This document shows, piece by piece, positions 1 to 8,547 of a stretch of 46,986 nucleotides of DNA. This DNA is from Bacteroidetes bacterium CG12_big_fil_rev_8_21_14_0_65_60_17 (GTDB lineage: Bacteria > Bacteroidota > Rhodothermia > Rhodothermales > UBA10348): positions 1 to 46,986 of the forward strand of contig PCUY01000043.1 of assembly GCA_002787815.1 (NCBI GenBank), read 5' to 3'. The translations under genes and the position numbers were made by a program. The notes under the pieces were generated by a model that was not told the origin of the DNA, made no database searches, and worked only from the letters and a program-made list of their open reading frames with translations. Each line of letters begins with the position of its first letter. The stretch's first letter is position 1.

Positions 1-282
1 GGCTTCGGCCAGTCGCCCCATGGCATTCAGGAAATTGACCTCAATCCGGTTGAAGTCGTCTTCCGCCTGGGCGTAGATCATGCCAAAAACAGCATCGGCA
101 TCCGTATCTCCTTCAATATGGGGAATACCCCAGTTGTCCCGTGTGATGGATATGTTCTCTGCCCGCGTTTCCCACACAGCCACCTCTTCCGGTGAAAACC
201 GGGTTTGGGGTGGCTGACAGGCCAGTGGAACAAGAAGGAGAAGAAGAACGGGAAAACGCAGGGAACGGGGCACCATGAGCAT
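1..282 (-). CDS. Penicillin acylase family lipoprotein, N-terminal fragment
   Basis: Ninety-four codons run off the left edge. The start MLMVPRSLRFPVLLLLLVP leads into a lipobox (L-A-C at about residues 20-22), so an exported lipoprotein is predicted. Residues about 45-94 carry ITRDNWGIPHIEG, DADAVFGMIYAQAEDDF and MGRLAEA, the conserved beginning of the penicillin amidase/acyl-homoserine-lactone acylase family of Ntn hydrolases. These enzymes autoprocess into two chains and cleave amide bonds of N-acyl substrates. The catalytic N-terminal Ser of the beta chain and the autocleavage site lie outside the window, so activity and substrate cannot be judged. The start could instead be the second Met (position 276). 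The family call is firm; penicillin acylase versus quorum-quenching acylase is open. Confidence 0.82.
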   Translation of the reverse strand, partial: MLMVPRSLRFPVLLLLLVPLACQPPQTRFSPEEVAVWETRAENISITRDNWGIPHIEGDTDADAVFGMIYAQAEDDFNRIEVNFLNAMGRLAEA

Positions 283-299
283 ACGGGCGATGTGAACGA

Positions 300-388
300 T
301 GGTACCGGGAGCGGGGCTCGAACCCGCACGAACCTTACGGTTCAACGGATTTTAAGTCCGTTGCGTCTACCTGTTCCGCCATCCCGGC
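300..388 (-). tRNA. tRNA-Leu (anticodon UAA)
   Basis: The minus strand folds as a class II tRNA. The acceptor 5' arm GCCGGGA pairs with UCCCGGU (a G-U at 1-72). The anticodon stem ACGGA/UCCGU has loop CUUAAAA, giving anticodon UAA. A long variable arm (GAACC/GGTTC) follows, then the T-arm GCGGG-TTCGAGC-CCCGC. The discriminator is A and CCA is encoded at 302-300. The long variable arm and anticodon make leucine, decoding UUA/UUG, the clear reading. Confidence 0.97.
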
Positions 389-443
389 AAGGAACGTAGA
401 AAGTACCACGTCGTAGCGAGTCAAACAATTTTTGGTCATATCC

Positions 444-1220
444 ATGAATGAAGAGCGGTTGCAGCGTATTTCCGGCACCTACCAGAAGCGTGCCCGCGTT
501 CCTTTTTCGCGCGATTCGCATGTGGTTCTTCTTCTCCTGTCCGACGGTGCCTGGATACCGGGCGTGCGTATTGACAGCGCGTCCTTCCCGCTCTCCATTC
601 CGGCCACGCTCAACGCCGTATCGACCGCGTGGGCGCTGGATCGAACCGACGTGGTTGTCCTCTGGTCCAACCGCTCACTTACCCGCGCGGAGCTGCTCTA
701 TGCAGAAGATGCCTTTCCGGGGCACTCCCCCCGGCGCCATGCCGATCATGTGCTGATCTACGGCAAAACGCCCGTTCCAGAGCCGCGCACGGAACTGATC
801 CCCACCATTCGGCACTCAGGGGGAGCCTCCCGGGATCTGATACCCGTCGTACGCACCGTTGCCAAACGCGCACACGTCCCGTCTTCACGATTCCCTGTCG
901 GATGCATCATACCCGTGGGTAATGGCCTCGCTGTCCCGGGCGTGAACGTGGAGCACCCGGAATGGCCCTGGATCCTCTGCGCCGAGCGGAACGCACTGGG
1001 AACGCTTGTCTCCTACGGTCTTTCCGAACCCGATACACTCATCCTTTCCTGCCTCCGGGACGATGAGGGCACACCCTGTGGGGCGTGCCGCCAGTTGATC
1101 ATGGAACTTGCTCCTGGAGCATCGGTTTGGATGGACCGCGGAAATCGGCCTCCTGACTGTATGGAGGCCGTTTCCATGTTGCCCTACTTCTTCACCGGCC
1201 GCGCACTCACCCCGGACTGA
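444..1220 (+). CDS. cdd: Cytidine deaminase-like protein, degenerate N-domain plus catalytic C-domain
   Basis: Deaminates cytidine/deoxycytidine to uridine in pyrimidine salvage (family knowledge). The C-terminal half, about residues 135-258, carries the zinc site: CAERN with Cys179 and proton-shuttling Glu181, and PCGACRQ with Cys212 and Cys215. It also has FPVGCIIPVGNG and PGVNVEHPEWPW, as in the cytidine deaminase fold. The N-terminal half (residues 15-110) resembles a second copy (RVPFSRDSHVVLLLLSDGAW, GVRIDSASFPLSIP), but the Cys-Ala-Glu position reads P-A-T and the PCxxC motif is gone. It therefore looks like an inactive duplicate. ATG444 was chosen over an in-frame TTG at 432. The next gene starts immediately after the stop (TGA-ATG), suggesting translational coupling. 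Confidence 0.85.
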   Translation: MNEERLQRISGTYQKRARVPFSRDSHVVLLLLSDGAWIPGVRIDSASFPLSIPATLNAVSTAWALDRTDVVVLWSNRSLTRAELLYAEDAFPGHSPRRHADHVLIYGKTPVPEPRTELIPTIRHSGGASRDLIPVVRTVAKRAHVPSSRFPVGCIIPVGNGLAVPGVNVEHPEWPWILCAERNALGTLVSYGLSEPDTLILSCLRDDEGTPCGACRQLIMELAPGASVWMDRGNRPPDCMEAVSMLPYFFTGRALTPD

Positions 1221-2252
1221 ATGCTCCTTCAAGCTCTTGTCTTCGTTCTCGGACTGGCCATCCTGTACATGGGCGCCGACTGGCTGGTCCAGGGTGCATC
1301 GAGTGTTGCACTGCGTTTTGGAATCCGTCCACTCGTGGTCGGACTGACCATCGTGGCCCTCGGTACGTCCATGCCGGAGCTCCTTTTGAATATGTTCGCC
1401 ATACTTCTCGGAGAAGATGCGCTCGCCATTGGAAACGTGGTGGGCTCCAATATTGCAAATATCGCGCTCATCCTGGGACTGAGTGCCACGCTGCTGCCCC
1501 TGTCCATTTCACGCCAGACGCTCCTGCGGGAATATCCCATGATGATGGCTGTGTTGCTCGTCTTTTGGCTGCTGGCCTCCGACCTGCTGCTCTCCCGACT
1601 CGATGGTGCCATCCTGCTGTCGGGCCTCGGAATGTTCATTACCTGGCTCGTGTTCGATTCCGTTTCACATGCGCGCTCTCTGTCGGCGCAGGAAAAGAGT
1701 ACGCCGCTTGTACCCCACGAAGACGAAAATGCCGGCCCGGCCGAGCGTCGCGTCTCGCGACTCATTGCCCGCATTGGTTCCAACAGGCTCGCACCATGGG
1801 CGCGCGTCGTTCTCCTCGTTGCCGGCATTGCCGCGCTCGCCATGGGAGCCCAGCTCATGGTCACCTCCGCCATTGCCATAGCCGAAATGCTCCAGATCCG
1901 CCCGGTTGTGATCGGGCTGACCATTGTCGCCATCGGGACGAGCCTGCCCGAACTCGCGGCATCCATGATGTGCGCCGTGAAGAAAGAAGCCGACATGTCC
2001 GTTGGTAACATACTGGGTAGCAACATGTTGAATGTCCTGTTCGTAATCGGTGCGGTTGCGCTCCTGGAACCCATCCATGTGGAACAGGAAACGATAAACG
2101 TCCATTTCCCGATCATGATGGCCTTCAGCGCAGTACTCTTTCCACTGGTCCGGTTCAGATACGAATTGAATCGAGTCGGCGGCCTGCTGCTGCTTCTCGG
2201 TTTCGTCTCATACATGCTCTTCCTGCTGCTGCCCTATTTGGAAGTCTATTGA
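1221..2252 (+). CDS. Calcium/sodium antiporter, CaCA family (YrbG-like)
   Basis: An inner-membrane cation exchanger of 343 residues with about ten hydrophobic segments. The two inverted alpha-repeats of the CaCA family are plain. The first, around residues 40-90, has ALGTSMPELLLN and GNVVGSNIANIALILGL. The second, around residues 225-275, has AIGTSLPELAASM and GNILGSNMLNVLFVIG. The acidic residues within the two GTS-PEL motifs bind the cation in characterised members. A hydrophilic loop (about residues 155-190) joins the halves. Length and motifs fit bacterial YrbG-type K+-independent Na+/Ca2+ exchangers. The ion cannot be fixed from sequence. It abuts the deaminase gene with no gap; a functional link between the two is not obvious. 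Confidence 0.93.
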   Translation: MLLQALVFVLGLAILYMGADWLVQGASSVALRFGIRPLVVGLTIVALGTSMPELLLNMFAILLGEDALAIGNVVGSNIANIALILGLSATLLPLSISRQTLLREYPMMMAVLLVFWLLASDLLLSRLDGAILLSGLGMFITWLVFDSVSHARSLSAQEKSTPLVPHEDENAGPAERRVSRLIARIGSNRLAPWARVVLLVAGIAALAMGAQLMVTSAIAIAEMLQIRPVVIGLTIVAIGTSLPELAASMMCAVKKEADMSVGNILGSNMLNVLFVIGAVALLEPIHVEQETINVHFPIMMAFSAVLFPLVRFRYELNRVGGLLLLLGFVSYMLFLLLPYLEVY

Positions 2253-2359
2253 AAAACCATCGCACACCATTATTTGGCGGCCAAACGCCATCTGCTGCGT
2301 TCTCCCTCCTTCCAATAGCGTTGCCGTTCGGCGTCGGGAGGCCTTGCATCTGTCATTTC

Positions 2360-2382
2360 GGCGCCCGCATCCTGGCGCCCGC
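2360..2382. repeat. 9-bp direct repeat upstream of VWA gene
   Basis: GGCGCCCGC occurs twice (2360-2368 and 2374-2382), 14 bp start to start, in the 160-bp gap 2253-2412 ahead of the VWA protein. Each copy contains the self-complementary GGCGCC, so the pair can also form a 6-bp stem. It could be an operator or chance in GC-rich DNA. Nothing else stands out in this gap. Confidence 0.3.
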
Positions 2383-2412
2383 TGGTTCTTCGACACACTT
2401 CCAGGCTGAAAA

Positions 2413-4563
2413 ATGATCATTACCCTCGGAGAACACCCCCTGCTTCTTGGACTCGGCCTCTTCGCCCTGGCCGCTGCTGCATGGTGGAGCTACCGACGGA
2501 CCACTCCCGAACTTCCTCTCGTGCCGCGCGCTGCGCTCGGAACCGTCCGCTTCATGGCGCTGGGGCTCATTCTTTTCCTCCTTTTTGAGCCACTGTGGAC
2601 GCGCGAGCGCTCCGACGTACGCACGCCCCTGGTACATTTTCTTGTGGATGCGAGCCAGAGCATGTCTCTGTCCGGTAGCGACGGCACGGGACAGGGTAGT
2701 GACGTCCACTCCCGGATCGATGCCATTGAGAATGAATTGAGCGGCATTCCGCTTCGGACGCTGTTCCATGGCACGGCGCTCGTCCCCGCCGACTCCGTGC
2801 GGGCCGACTCGTTTGCGGCGCCGCAGACAGACCTGGATCGTGCCCTGCGACAACTCATTGACAACATTCCGGAGGGAGTGGTGCCGGGACCGGTTATCCT
2901 GCTTTCCGACGGCCTGTACAATACCGGTGCCAACCCCCTGGCCATTGCCGAACGCTATCCTGTTCCGATCATAGCCATAGCACACGGCGACACCACGCGT
3001 CGGCGGGACGTACGAATTCAGCAGGTATTGTTCAACTCATTGTCCTACACCGGCAGCGACGTTCCCGTCCGTGTCCGGATCCGGAGTGAGGGAGCCGGAG
3101 AGCAACCCACCAACGTGACGCTTTCCCGCGACGGCCAGATCCTGGACAATGTCACCACGACACTTCCCGATACGGGCGAAATCGTGGTCGATCTGTCCTA
3201 TACTGCTGAAGATCCAGGTCTGCAACGCCTTCAGATCATGGTCTCGGAAATACCGGGCGAGGCAAACACGCGCAACAACGTGGAAGAAATTGGACTGCAG
3301 GTCCTGGACCAGCGGAAACGTGTTCTTCTGGTAGCCGGCAGCCCATCTCCGGAAACGGCTGCGTGGCGTCGCCACCTTGAATCGGATCCGGACATTGAGC
3401 TTGCGACCCGTATCCAGAAACAACCCGGACAGTGGCATGAGGGCCCCCTCCCCGATTCCCTGGAGTCATGGGATCTGTTCGTGCTGGTGGGATTTCCCGG
3501 GCAGGCCTCTTCGAGCAGCGACTCTCAACGCCTGGCCGAGGCGGCCGGCAGCGGCGTACCCACACTGTTCGTGGCTGACCGGTCCCTGGACACGGGAATG
3601 CTGGCGCGGGACTGGAGTGGTGTTCTCGCTGTCACCCCCGATGCACCGCGACAGAGCTGGGCAGAAGTGTCCTTTCGACCGCGCCCCGCCGCATCTACCC
3701 ATCCGGTCTTCGATCACGGGCAGAGCGGACTGGACGAAGGATTCTGGCAACGGATGTTTCCCGTGATGGCCAACGAGACCAGGTGGAACCTACTTCCGGG
3801 AGCGAGCGTGCTGGCGGGCGCATCGGTTCGCGATGTGGACCTCGATCAGCCTCTTTTCGTTGTTGGTCGTGTCGGACAGACGCGCACTGCGGCCCTTCTG
3901 GCATCCGGCACATGGCGGTGGCGCCTCGTACCAAAAGATCTGGAACGGGAGTCCGCGGCGTGGCTGCGAATCCAGGAAAATATTGTCAGCTGGCTTTACG
4001 CAACCGACGACGAGCGCCTGGTCCGCGTATCTCCCGCATCGGTCCGCATGGCCGAAGGCACGCCCATCATGCTGACGGGAGAAGTCTACGACGAAACGCT
4101 CGCTCCGGAACCGAATGCGCGCGTTTCATTGACGGTCAGGTCTGCCGATGGCACCGAATTGCCGGTCGGAATGCAACCGGTTGGCCAGGGCCGCTATACC
4201 GCCGATCTGGGGCGGCTTCCGGCCGGTGAGTATACATATACGGCAACGGCGTCGGTCGGCGGTGAGGATCTGGGTACGGACCGCGGTGAGTTCGTTGTGG
4301 GGCAGCAGTCCCTCGAATTCCGGACAACACAGGCCGATTACAACCTGATGGCACAACTGGCGGGCGTCTCCGGGGGTGTCTTCATTGCACCTGACGAAAT
4401 TTCCATGCTCCGGGAACGGTTGATGGACCTGCCAGCCATGCGGACCGTTACGAGAACCATGGTTTCACAGAATCGTCTCTGGCAGAAGTACCCCTTCCTG
4501 GTGGCAATCCTTATCCTGTTGACCATCGAATGGTTTTTCAGGAAACGACTGGGAATGGTTTGA
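2413..4563 (+). CDS. Membrane-anchored VWA / glutamine-amidotransferase-like domain protein
   Basis: 716 residues of unknown precise function. Two hydrophobic segments lie near the N-terminus (about residues 10-26 and 40-65). Then HFLVDASQSMSLSGS (about residues 76-90) gives a DxSxS metal-ion-dependent adhesion site of a von Willebrand A domain, continuing to VILLSDGLYNTGAN. A CARDB/Ig-like region (about 205-300) is followed by a Rossmann-like stretch (RVLLVAGSP; DLFVLVGFPGQ; VPTLFVADRS) of the type seen in GATase1-like domains of Bacteroidota and Planctomycetes VWA proteins. The gene ends in one transmembrane helix (YPFLVAILILLTIEWFF) and a basic tail. Most of it should face the periplasm. 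The M20D gene follows 10 nt downstream, suggesting cotranscription. Confidence 0.75.
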   Translation: MIITLGEHPLLLGLGLFALAAAAWWSYRRTTPELPLVPRAALGTVRFMALGLILFLLFEPLWTRERSDVRTPLVHFLVDASQSMSLSGSDGTGQGSDVHSRIDAIENELSGIPLRTLFHGTALVPADSVRADSFAAPQTDLDRALRQLIDNIPEGVVPGPVILLSDGLYNTGANPLAIAERYPVPIIAIAHGDTTRRRDVRIQQVLFNSLSYTGSDVPVRVRIRSEGAGEQPTNVTLSRDGQILDNVTTTLPDTGEIVVDLSYTAEDPGLQRLQIMVSEIPGEANTRNNVEEIGLQVLDQRKRVLLVAGSPSPETAAWRRHLESDPDIELATRIQKQPGQWHEGPLPDSLESWDLFVLVGFPGQASSSSDSQRLAEAAGSGVPTLFVADRSLDTGMLARDWSGVLAVTPDAPRQSWAEVSFRPRPAASTHPVFDHGQSGLDEGFWQRMFPVMANETRWNLLPGASVLAGASVRDVDLDQPLFVVGRVGQTRTAALLASGTWRWRLVPKDLERESAAWLRIQENIVSWLYATDDERLVRVSPASVRMAEGTPIMLTGEVYDETLAPEPNARVSLTVRSADGTELPVGMQPVGQGRYTADLGRLPAGEYTYTATASVGGEDLGTDRGEFVVGQQSLEFRTTQADYNLMAQLAGVSGGVFIAPDEISMLRERLMDLPAMRTVTRTMVSQNRLWQKYPFLVAILILLTIEWFFRKRLGMV

Positions 4564-4573
4564 GAGAAATCAC

Positions 4574-5779
4574 ATGACAACCTCCTACGCTTCGGCCGAA
4601 CTGCTCCATGAAGACCTCGACACATTGTTGAGGACCGTTCGGCGTCATCTTCATCAATACCCGGAGATTGGCTTCCATGAGGTGCATACGCACCGCTATC
4701 TGCGGGAAGTTCTGGAACTGCATGGTTTGACAGTGCACGGCCCGCTTGCACGAACGGGATTGTATGCCGATATCGAAGGAGATGCGGACGGTCCTCTCAT
4801 TGCCTACCGATCGGACATCGATGCACTTCCGACGCAGGACGAAAAGAACGTCGAGTACCGGTCTACCGTCAGTGGCGTCGCTCATCTGTGTGGCCATGAC
4901 GCGCACAGCGCCATCGCCCTCGGTATTGCCCTGCTCCTGAATGAGCGCCGCGCATCGCTGCCCGGAACGGTACGTGTTTTCTTCCAGCCCAACGAGGAGG
5001 GCATTCCAAGTGGCGCCCCCGCCATGATTGAAGACGGCGTACTCGAGGGTGTATCTGCGGTTTTCGCATCCCACGTCGACCCTACCCTCTCCACAGGGGT
5101 TTACGGCCTCATTTCGGGACCCGCAACCGCCTCGGCAGACCAGTTCACGATCCGCGTCAGGGGTCATGCCAGTGGGCACTCGGCGCGACCGCACCAGAGC
5201 ACGGACACGGTCTGGATCATGTCACAGATCATGTCGGTCCTGTACCAGACGGTAGGACGGCAGTCTGATGCCCGGGACACGGCCATCATCTCCATTTGCA
5301 GAATGATCGGTGGTGACGCCTTCAACGTCATTCCTGCGAGCGCCGAGATCGGTGGTACCCTCCGGTGTATCTCCAACGACGAACGCCGGGTCCTCCAGGA
5401 GCGGATGGAGCACACGGCGCGGTCCATCGGCCGCATGCACGGGGCGCAGGTCGATGTCGAATTCGACACGGGCTCACCGCCCGTATACAATAATCCGGAA
5501 CTGGTCTCGCTCGTGCGGGAGGTTCTGCTCGACACGAATGGACCGGATGCCATTTTCGAAATTCCCCGCCCCAGTATGGGTGGCGAAGACTTTGCCCATT
5601 ATCTGCAACGTGTGCCTGGCATGCTGCTGCGGGTGGGCACCTCGAACGGTCCTGCCACATCATACCCGCTGCACGACTCATGTTTCGACGTGGACGAAGA
5701 GGCCATCCCCCTGGCTGCACGCGTTCTCGCCGATGTCCTGGAAGAAGCACTGCAGCAGGCACCCAAAGGAGGATCCTGA
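4574..5779 (+). CDS. M20D family amidohydrolase (N-acyl-amino-acid / hippurate hydrolase type)
   Basis: A zinc or manganese aminoacylase-like enzyme of 401 residues that hydrolyses N-acyl amino acids or related amides (family knowledge). Visible motifs are RRHLHQYPEIGFHE near residue 22, HLCGHDAH with metal-ligand Cys106 and His108, the PNEEG catalytic/metal motif near residue 138, and MGGEDFAHYLQ near residue 338. The order and length match the amhX/ama/hipO group, including the dimerisation-domain stretch around GHASGHSARPHQ. No signal peptide is present, so it should be cytoplasmic. The start is an ATG after GAGAAATCAC. It follows the VWA gene by 10 nt. The substrate is unknown. It is separated by several genes from the penicillin-acylase-like protein, so any link is speculative. 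Confidence 0.88.
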   Translation: MTTSYASAELLHEDLDTLLRTVRRHLHQYPEIGFHEVHTHRYLREVLELHGLTVHGPLARTGLYADIEGDADGPLIAYRSDIDALPTQDEKNVEYRSTVSGVAHLCGHDAHSAIALGIALLLNERRASLPGTVRVFFQPNEEGIPSGAPAMIEDGVLEGVSAVFASHVDPTLSTGVYGLISGPATASADQFTIRVRGHASGHSARPHQSTDTVWIMSQIMSVLYQTVGRQSDARDTAIISICRMIGGDAFNVIPASAEIGGTLRCISNDERRVLQERMEHTARSIGRMHGAQVDVEFDTGSPPVYNNPELVSLVREVLLDTNGPDAIFEIPRPSMGGEDFAHYLQRVPGMLLRVGTSNGPATSYPLHDSCFDVDEEAIPLAARVLADVLEEALQQAPKGGS

Positions 5780-5815
5780 CAGGTTATATATTGCGGCGGC
5801 ACGGGTCGAGGGGGC

Positions 5816-8116
5816 ATGACACCTGACCTGGACCGCCGTATGGTAACCGTCGCTGTTCCCGGTACGTACCGCAGGCTGTGGCCTGCCGTGCTGCAACTGG
5901 CCGCAATCTGTTCAGCAGTTCTCCTGGCTTCACTGCTCATCACGTCTGCCGTGCTGCGCAGCGCCCTTGCCCAGGAATCTTCGGCGCGCGTGCATCTCAA
6001 CGAATTCATGGCAGCACCCGAAGTGGGGGCGCCGGAATACGTGGAAATGATCATTGGCGGCACGCACCCTGTCGCACCCGACCGACTGGCCCTCCGGGAT
6101 GCCACCTCCGCCTGGAGGCCCCTGCCGACGGAACCGACTGCCCTGCTCCCAGGCGATTTCGTGGTCGTAACACCCGACACGGCCCAGTTCAGGATATGGT
6201 ACCAGGCCGCATTCCCCTCTCACCCGCCCCCGCCCCGCCTCGTTGAGCTGCGTCCCTGGCCCGCACTCAACAACGGAGGCGACTCGCTCGCCGTCTCACT
6301 CGACGGGCAGCAGATAGAACACCTTGGATATCTCTCGAGCCAGATCGAGCGAGGACGCAGCCTCGAACGCAGGCAGACCGCGCTCCCTGCCCACGCCTGG
6401 ATCAACTGGTCACTTCCCGGTTCGGGAGTGGGCTCTCCCGGATTCAAGAATTCGGTTTCCGGGGTCGATGCGACGCCCCCTGCCGTCCTGGGCGTCGAGC
6501 TCATGGACAGCACGACGCTGCGCATCTTCTTTTCGGAGCCCCTGCTGGAAGATGACACGCGCCGGATTCGGGCCAGCCTCTCGGCCGAAGGGCCTTCCGG
6601 TCCGGTGACGCTTTCGGGACTAACCCTCGAGCCGGACGCGTTCACCGCCGCACATGTCCAGATTCCTGCGCCCCTCTCAGACCTCACACTTCATCTCGCC
6701 GGCCTCCGGGATCCGTCCGGAAACGAGGCCGAACCATCTTCCCACCCGGTACACGTGCGCCCGGCCCCGGGCGAGCTACTGATCACGGAAGTCATGCTTC
6801 GCGGCAACTCGGACTTCGTGGAAATACTCGCAGACACGGAGCGGTACCTGTCACTTCGCGACGTCGTGCTGACAAGGTCGCCGGGTTCACTCCCCGAACA
6901 CATCACAGACACGGGCAGCACTGCCGCACACCTTGTCACACCGGGCCGGATCCTGGTGCATGAAGCCACACTCCCCGCGACCGGGGTCACGCTCCTGCTC
7001 TCCGTGTCCGGCGGAGCACCCAGCGTCATTGACTCGGTCAGGATATCATCCGACATGGAAGATGCCCGTTTCCGACAACATACAGACCGCTCTTTTGTCA
7101 GGATCGGGATGGGCCCGACCGACTGGGCATCCTCTCTCTCCACGCCCTCGAGTCCCGGTCGGGACACGGCAGCCGCGTCACGCCACGTCGTGCATGCTGA
7201 ACCCACGCCCCATGCCCTCACGCTTACCGAAGTACTGTATGACCCGGTTACCGATCCCGGTGACGGACTTGCAGACCAGGTGGAATTCCTGGAATGGACC
7301 AACAGCAGTCCGAACCCCGTCTCCCTCTTCGGTGCATTCATGACCTGGGACATCAATGAACGCGGTACGTCCGACACGCTCCGGCTCGGATACCAACCGG
7401 TTCTGCTTGCCCCGGGAGAGTCGGTTACCGCATTCCGGCTGGCATCCCACCAGTCCGGAGAGGACGATCCTGTACGGCTGCTTCAACAACCGTGGCCCCA
7501 TACGCCGGAGGGCGCGATCACGCTACCCGTGCGGAAGGCGCTTGGCCTCGTGAACACCGGGCGAACTATCACGCTCCATGCACGGGATCACACCGTGCTT
7601 GCTCACGGAAGCTATTCTCCCAAGGACCACCATGCTGCCGTAACATCGGGTAAAGGACGCTCCCTGGTCCGACTGGAGACAGGCCACGGCTTCGCCCCGT
7701 GGACGACGTCCACGTTCCCCGGTGGTGCATCGCCTGGTCTCGTTGAACGCACTACCGATCCCCGTCCGGGTGCACCCGACACTCCGGATCCGAATACCGG
7801 GCAGACTACCGCAGATCTGTCCCCACGCTCCTTCTACCCGGATGACCCCGAACTGGGCGGCAGGACACTGATACGCGTTCACGTACCGGTAGAAAAAGGT
7901 CCACGATTGGCTCGCGTGCAAATCCGTGACCTGCATGCACATGTTGTACGCACCGTATCGAGGGGCCTTCTGGTGCAGGGGACCCACCTGTTCGCGTGGG
8001 ACGGGCGCGGTGACGACGGGTCCGCGCTTCCATCCGGACCCTACATCGTTGAAATCAGAATAACGTCGCCCGGGGACCATGCCTTCCTCCTGCCGGTTGC
8101 CGTTCTGCGACGGTAA
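5816..8116 (+). CDS. Exported lamin-tail-domain (LTD) protein with C-terminal FlgD-like Ig domain
   Basis: 766 residues with a hydrophobic signal or anchor at about 25-48, ending SALAQE. Three LTD-type segments are recognisable: VHLNEFMAAPEVGAPEYVEM (from about 58), LLITEVMLRGNSDFVEI (from about 321) and LTLTEVLYDPV...QVEFLEWTN (from about 465). LTD domains are small Ig-like folds common in secreted bacterial proteins, often with adhesins or nucleases. Between the first two is an SbsA/Big-type Ig domain (TPPAVLGVELMDSTTLRIFF). The last 80 residues (VQIRDLHAHVVRTV, HLFAWDGRGDDGSALPSGPY) are a FlgD-like Ig domain, which often replaces the classical T9SS tail in this lineage. It is probably a surface or outer-membrane-associated protein. 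No enzyme domain was seen. An internal ATG at 5840 is an alternative start. Confidence 0.72.
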   Translation: MTPDLDRRMVTVAVPGTYRRLWPAVLQLAAICSAVLLASLLITSAVLRSALAQESSARVHLNEFMAAPEVGAPEYVEMIIGGTHPVAPDRLALRDATSAWRPLPTEPTALLPGDFVVVTPDTAQFRIWYQAAFPSHPPPPRLVELRPWPALNNGGDSLAVSLDGQQIEHLGYLSSQIERGRSLERRQTALPAHAWINWSLPGSGVGSPGFKNSVSGVDATPPAVLGVELMDSTTLRIFFSEPLLEDDTRRIRASLSAEGPSGPVTLSGLTLEPDAFTAAHVQIPAPLSDLTLHLAGLRDPSGNEAEPSSHPVHVRPAPGELLITEVMLRGNSDFVEILADTERYLSLRDVVLTRSPGSLPEHITDTGSTAAHLVTPGRILVHEATLPATGVTLLLSVSGGAPSVIDSVRISSDMEDARFRQHTDRSFVRIGMGPTDWASSLSTPSSPGRDTAAASRHVVHAEPTPHALTLTEVLYDPVTDPGDGLADQVEFLEWTNSSPNPVSLFGAFMTWDINERGTSDTLRLGYQPVLLAPGESVTAFRLASHQSGEDDPVRLLQQPWPHTPEGAITLPVRKALGLVNTGRTITLHARDHTVLAHGSYSPKDHHAAVTSGKGRSLVRLETGHGFAPWTTSTFPGGASPGLVERTTDPRPGAPDTPDPNTGQTTADLSPRSFYPDDPELGGRTLIRVHVPVEKGPRLARVQIRDLHAHVVRTVSRGLLVQGTHLFAWDGRGDDGSALPSGPYIVEIRITSPGDHAFLLPVAVLRR

Positions 8117-8178
8117 CGGTGGAACAGCCCCCATCACCTATCGTAGCACACCCGCACGCCCAAGCAACGAGCCCGAAC

Positions 8179-8526
8179 ATGTCGACCGAAACGCTTACCA
8201 GTCCTATCCAACTCTCAGATCGAGCAGCGGAGGAAATCCGCAACATCATGCAGGCCAAGTCTATACCCGATGGTTTCAGCCTTCGGGTGGGCGTCCGCGG
8301 AGGCGGCTGCTCGGGCATGAGTTACATCCTCGGATTTGATCGCAGGCGCGATCACGATATTTCCTTTGAAGTGGATGGCATCACAGTCTTCATGGACAAG
8401 CGTCACGGACTGTACCTGATGGGCACGACCGTCGACTACCAGGACGGCCTCAATGCCCGCGGCTTCACCTTCGACAACCCCAACGCGACCGCTACGTGCG
8501 GGTGTGGATCCAGTTTTGCATCCTGA
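8179..8526 (+). CDS. A-type iron-sulfur cluster carrier (HesB/IscA/SufA family)
   Basis: 115 residues that accept and deliver Fe-S clusters to client apoproteins (family knowledge). All three conserved cysteines are present: Cys44 in GGGCSGMSY and Cys107/Cys109 in TCGCGSSF. The intervening beta-rich core (ISFEVDGITVFMD, TTVDYQDGLNARGFTF) is typical. ATG8179 was chosen over an in-frame GTG at 8119, because family members begin about 10 residues before the (L/I)T(D/E)-A helix. clpC starts 21 nt after its stop, so the two probably share a transcript. A paralogue of the same length lies at 17396-17743 beside the SUF operon. Which one corresponds to ErpA and which to SufA cannot be decided here. 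Confidence 0.92.
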   Translation: MSTETLTSPIQLSDRAAEEIRNIMQAKSIPDGFSLRVGVRGGGCSGMSYILGFDRRRDHDISFEVDGITVFMDKRHGLYLMGTTVDYQDGLNARGFTFDNPNATATCGCGSSFAS

Positions 8527-8547
8527 TCCCGGCGAACCAACCCACTT

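Noticed and set aside
2273-2285. TTTGGC-G-GCCAAA palindrome after the antiporter gene as a terminator
   Set aside because: The one-base loop cannot form a normal RNA hairpin and no T-tract follows. It could be a site, but the evidence is too thin.
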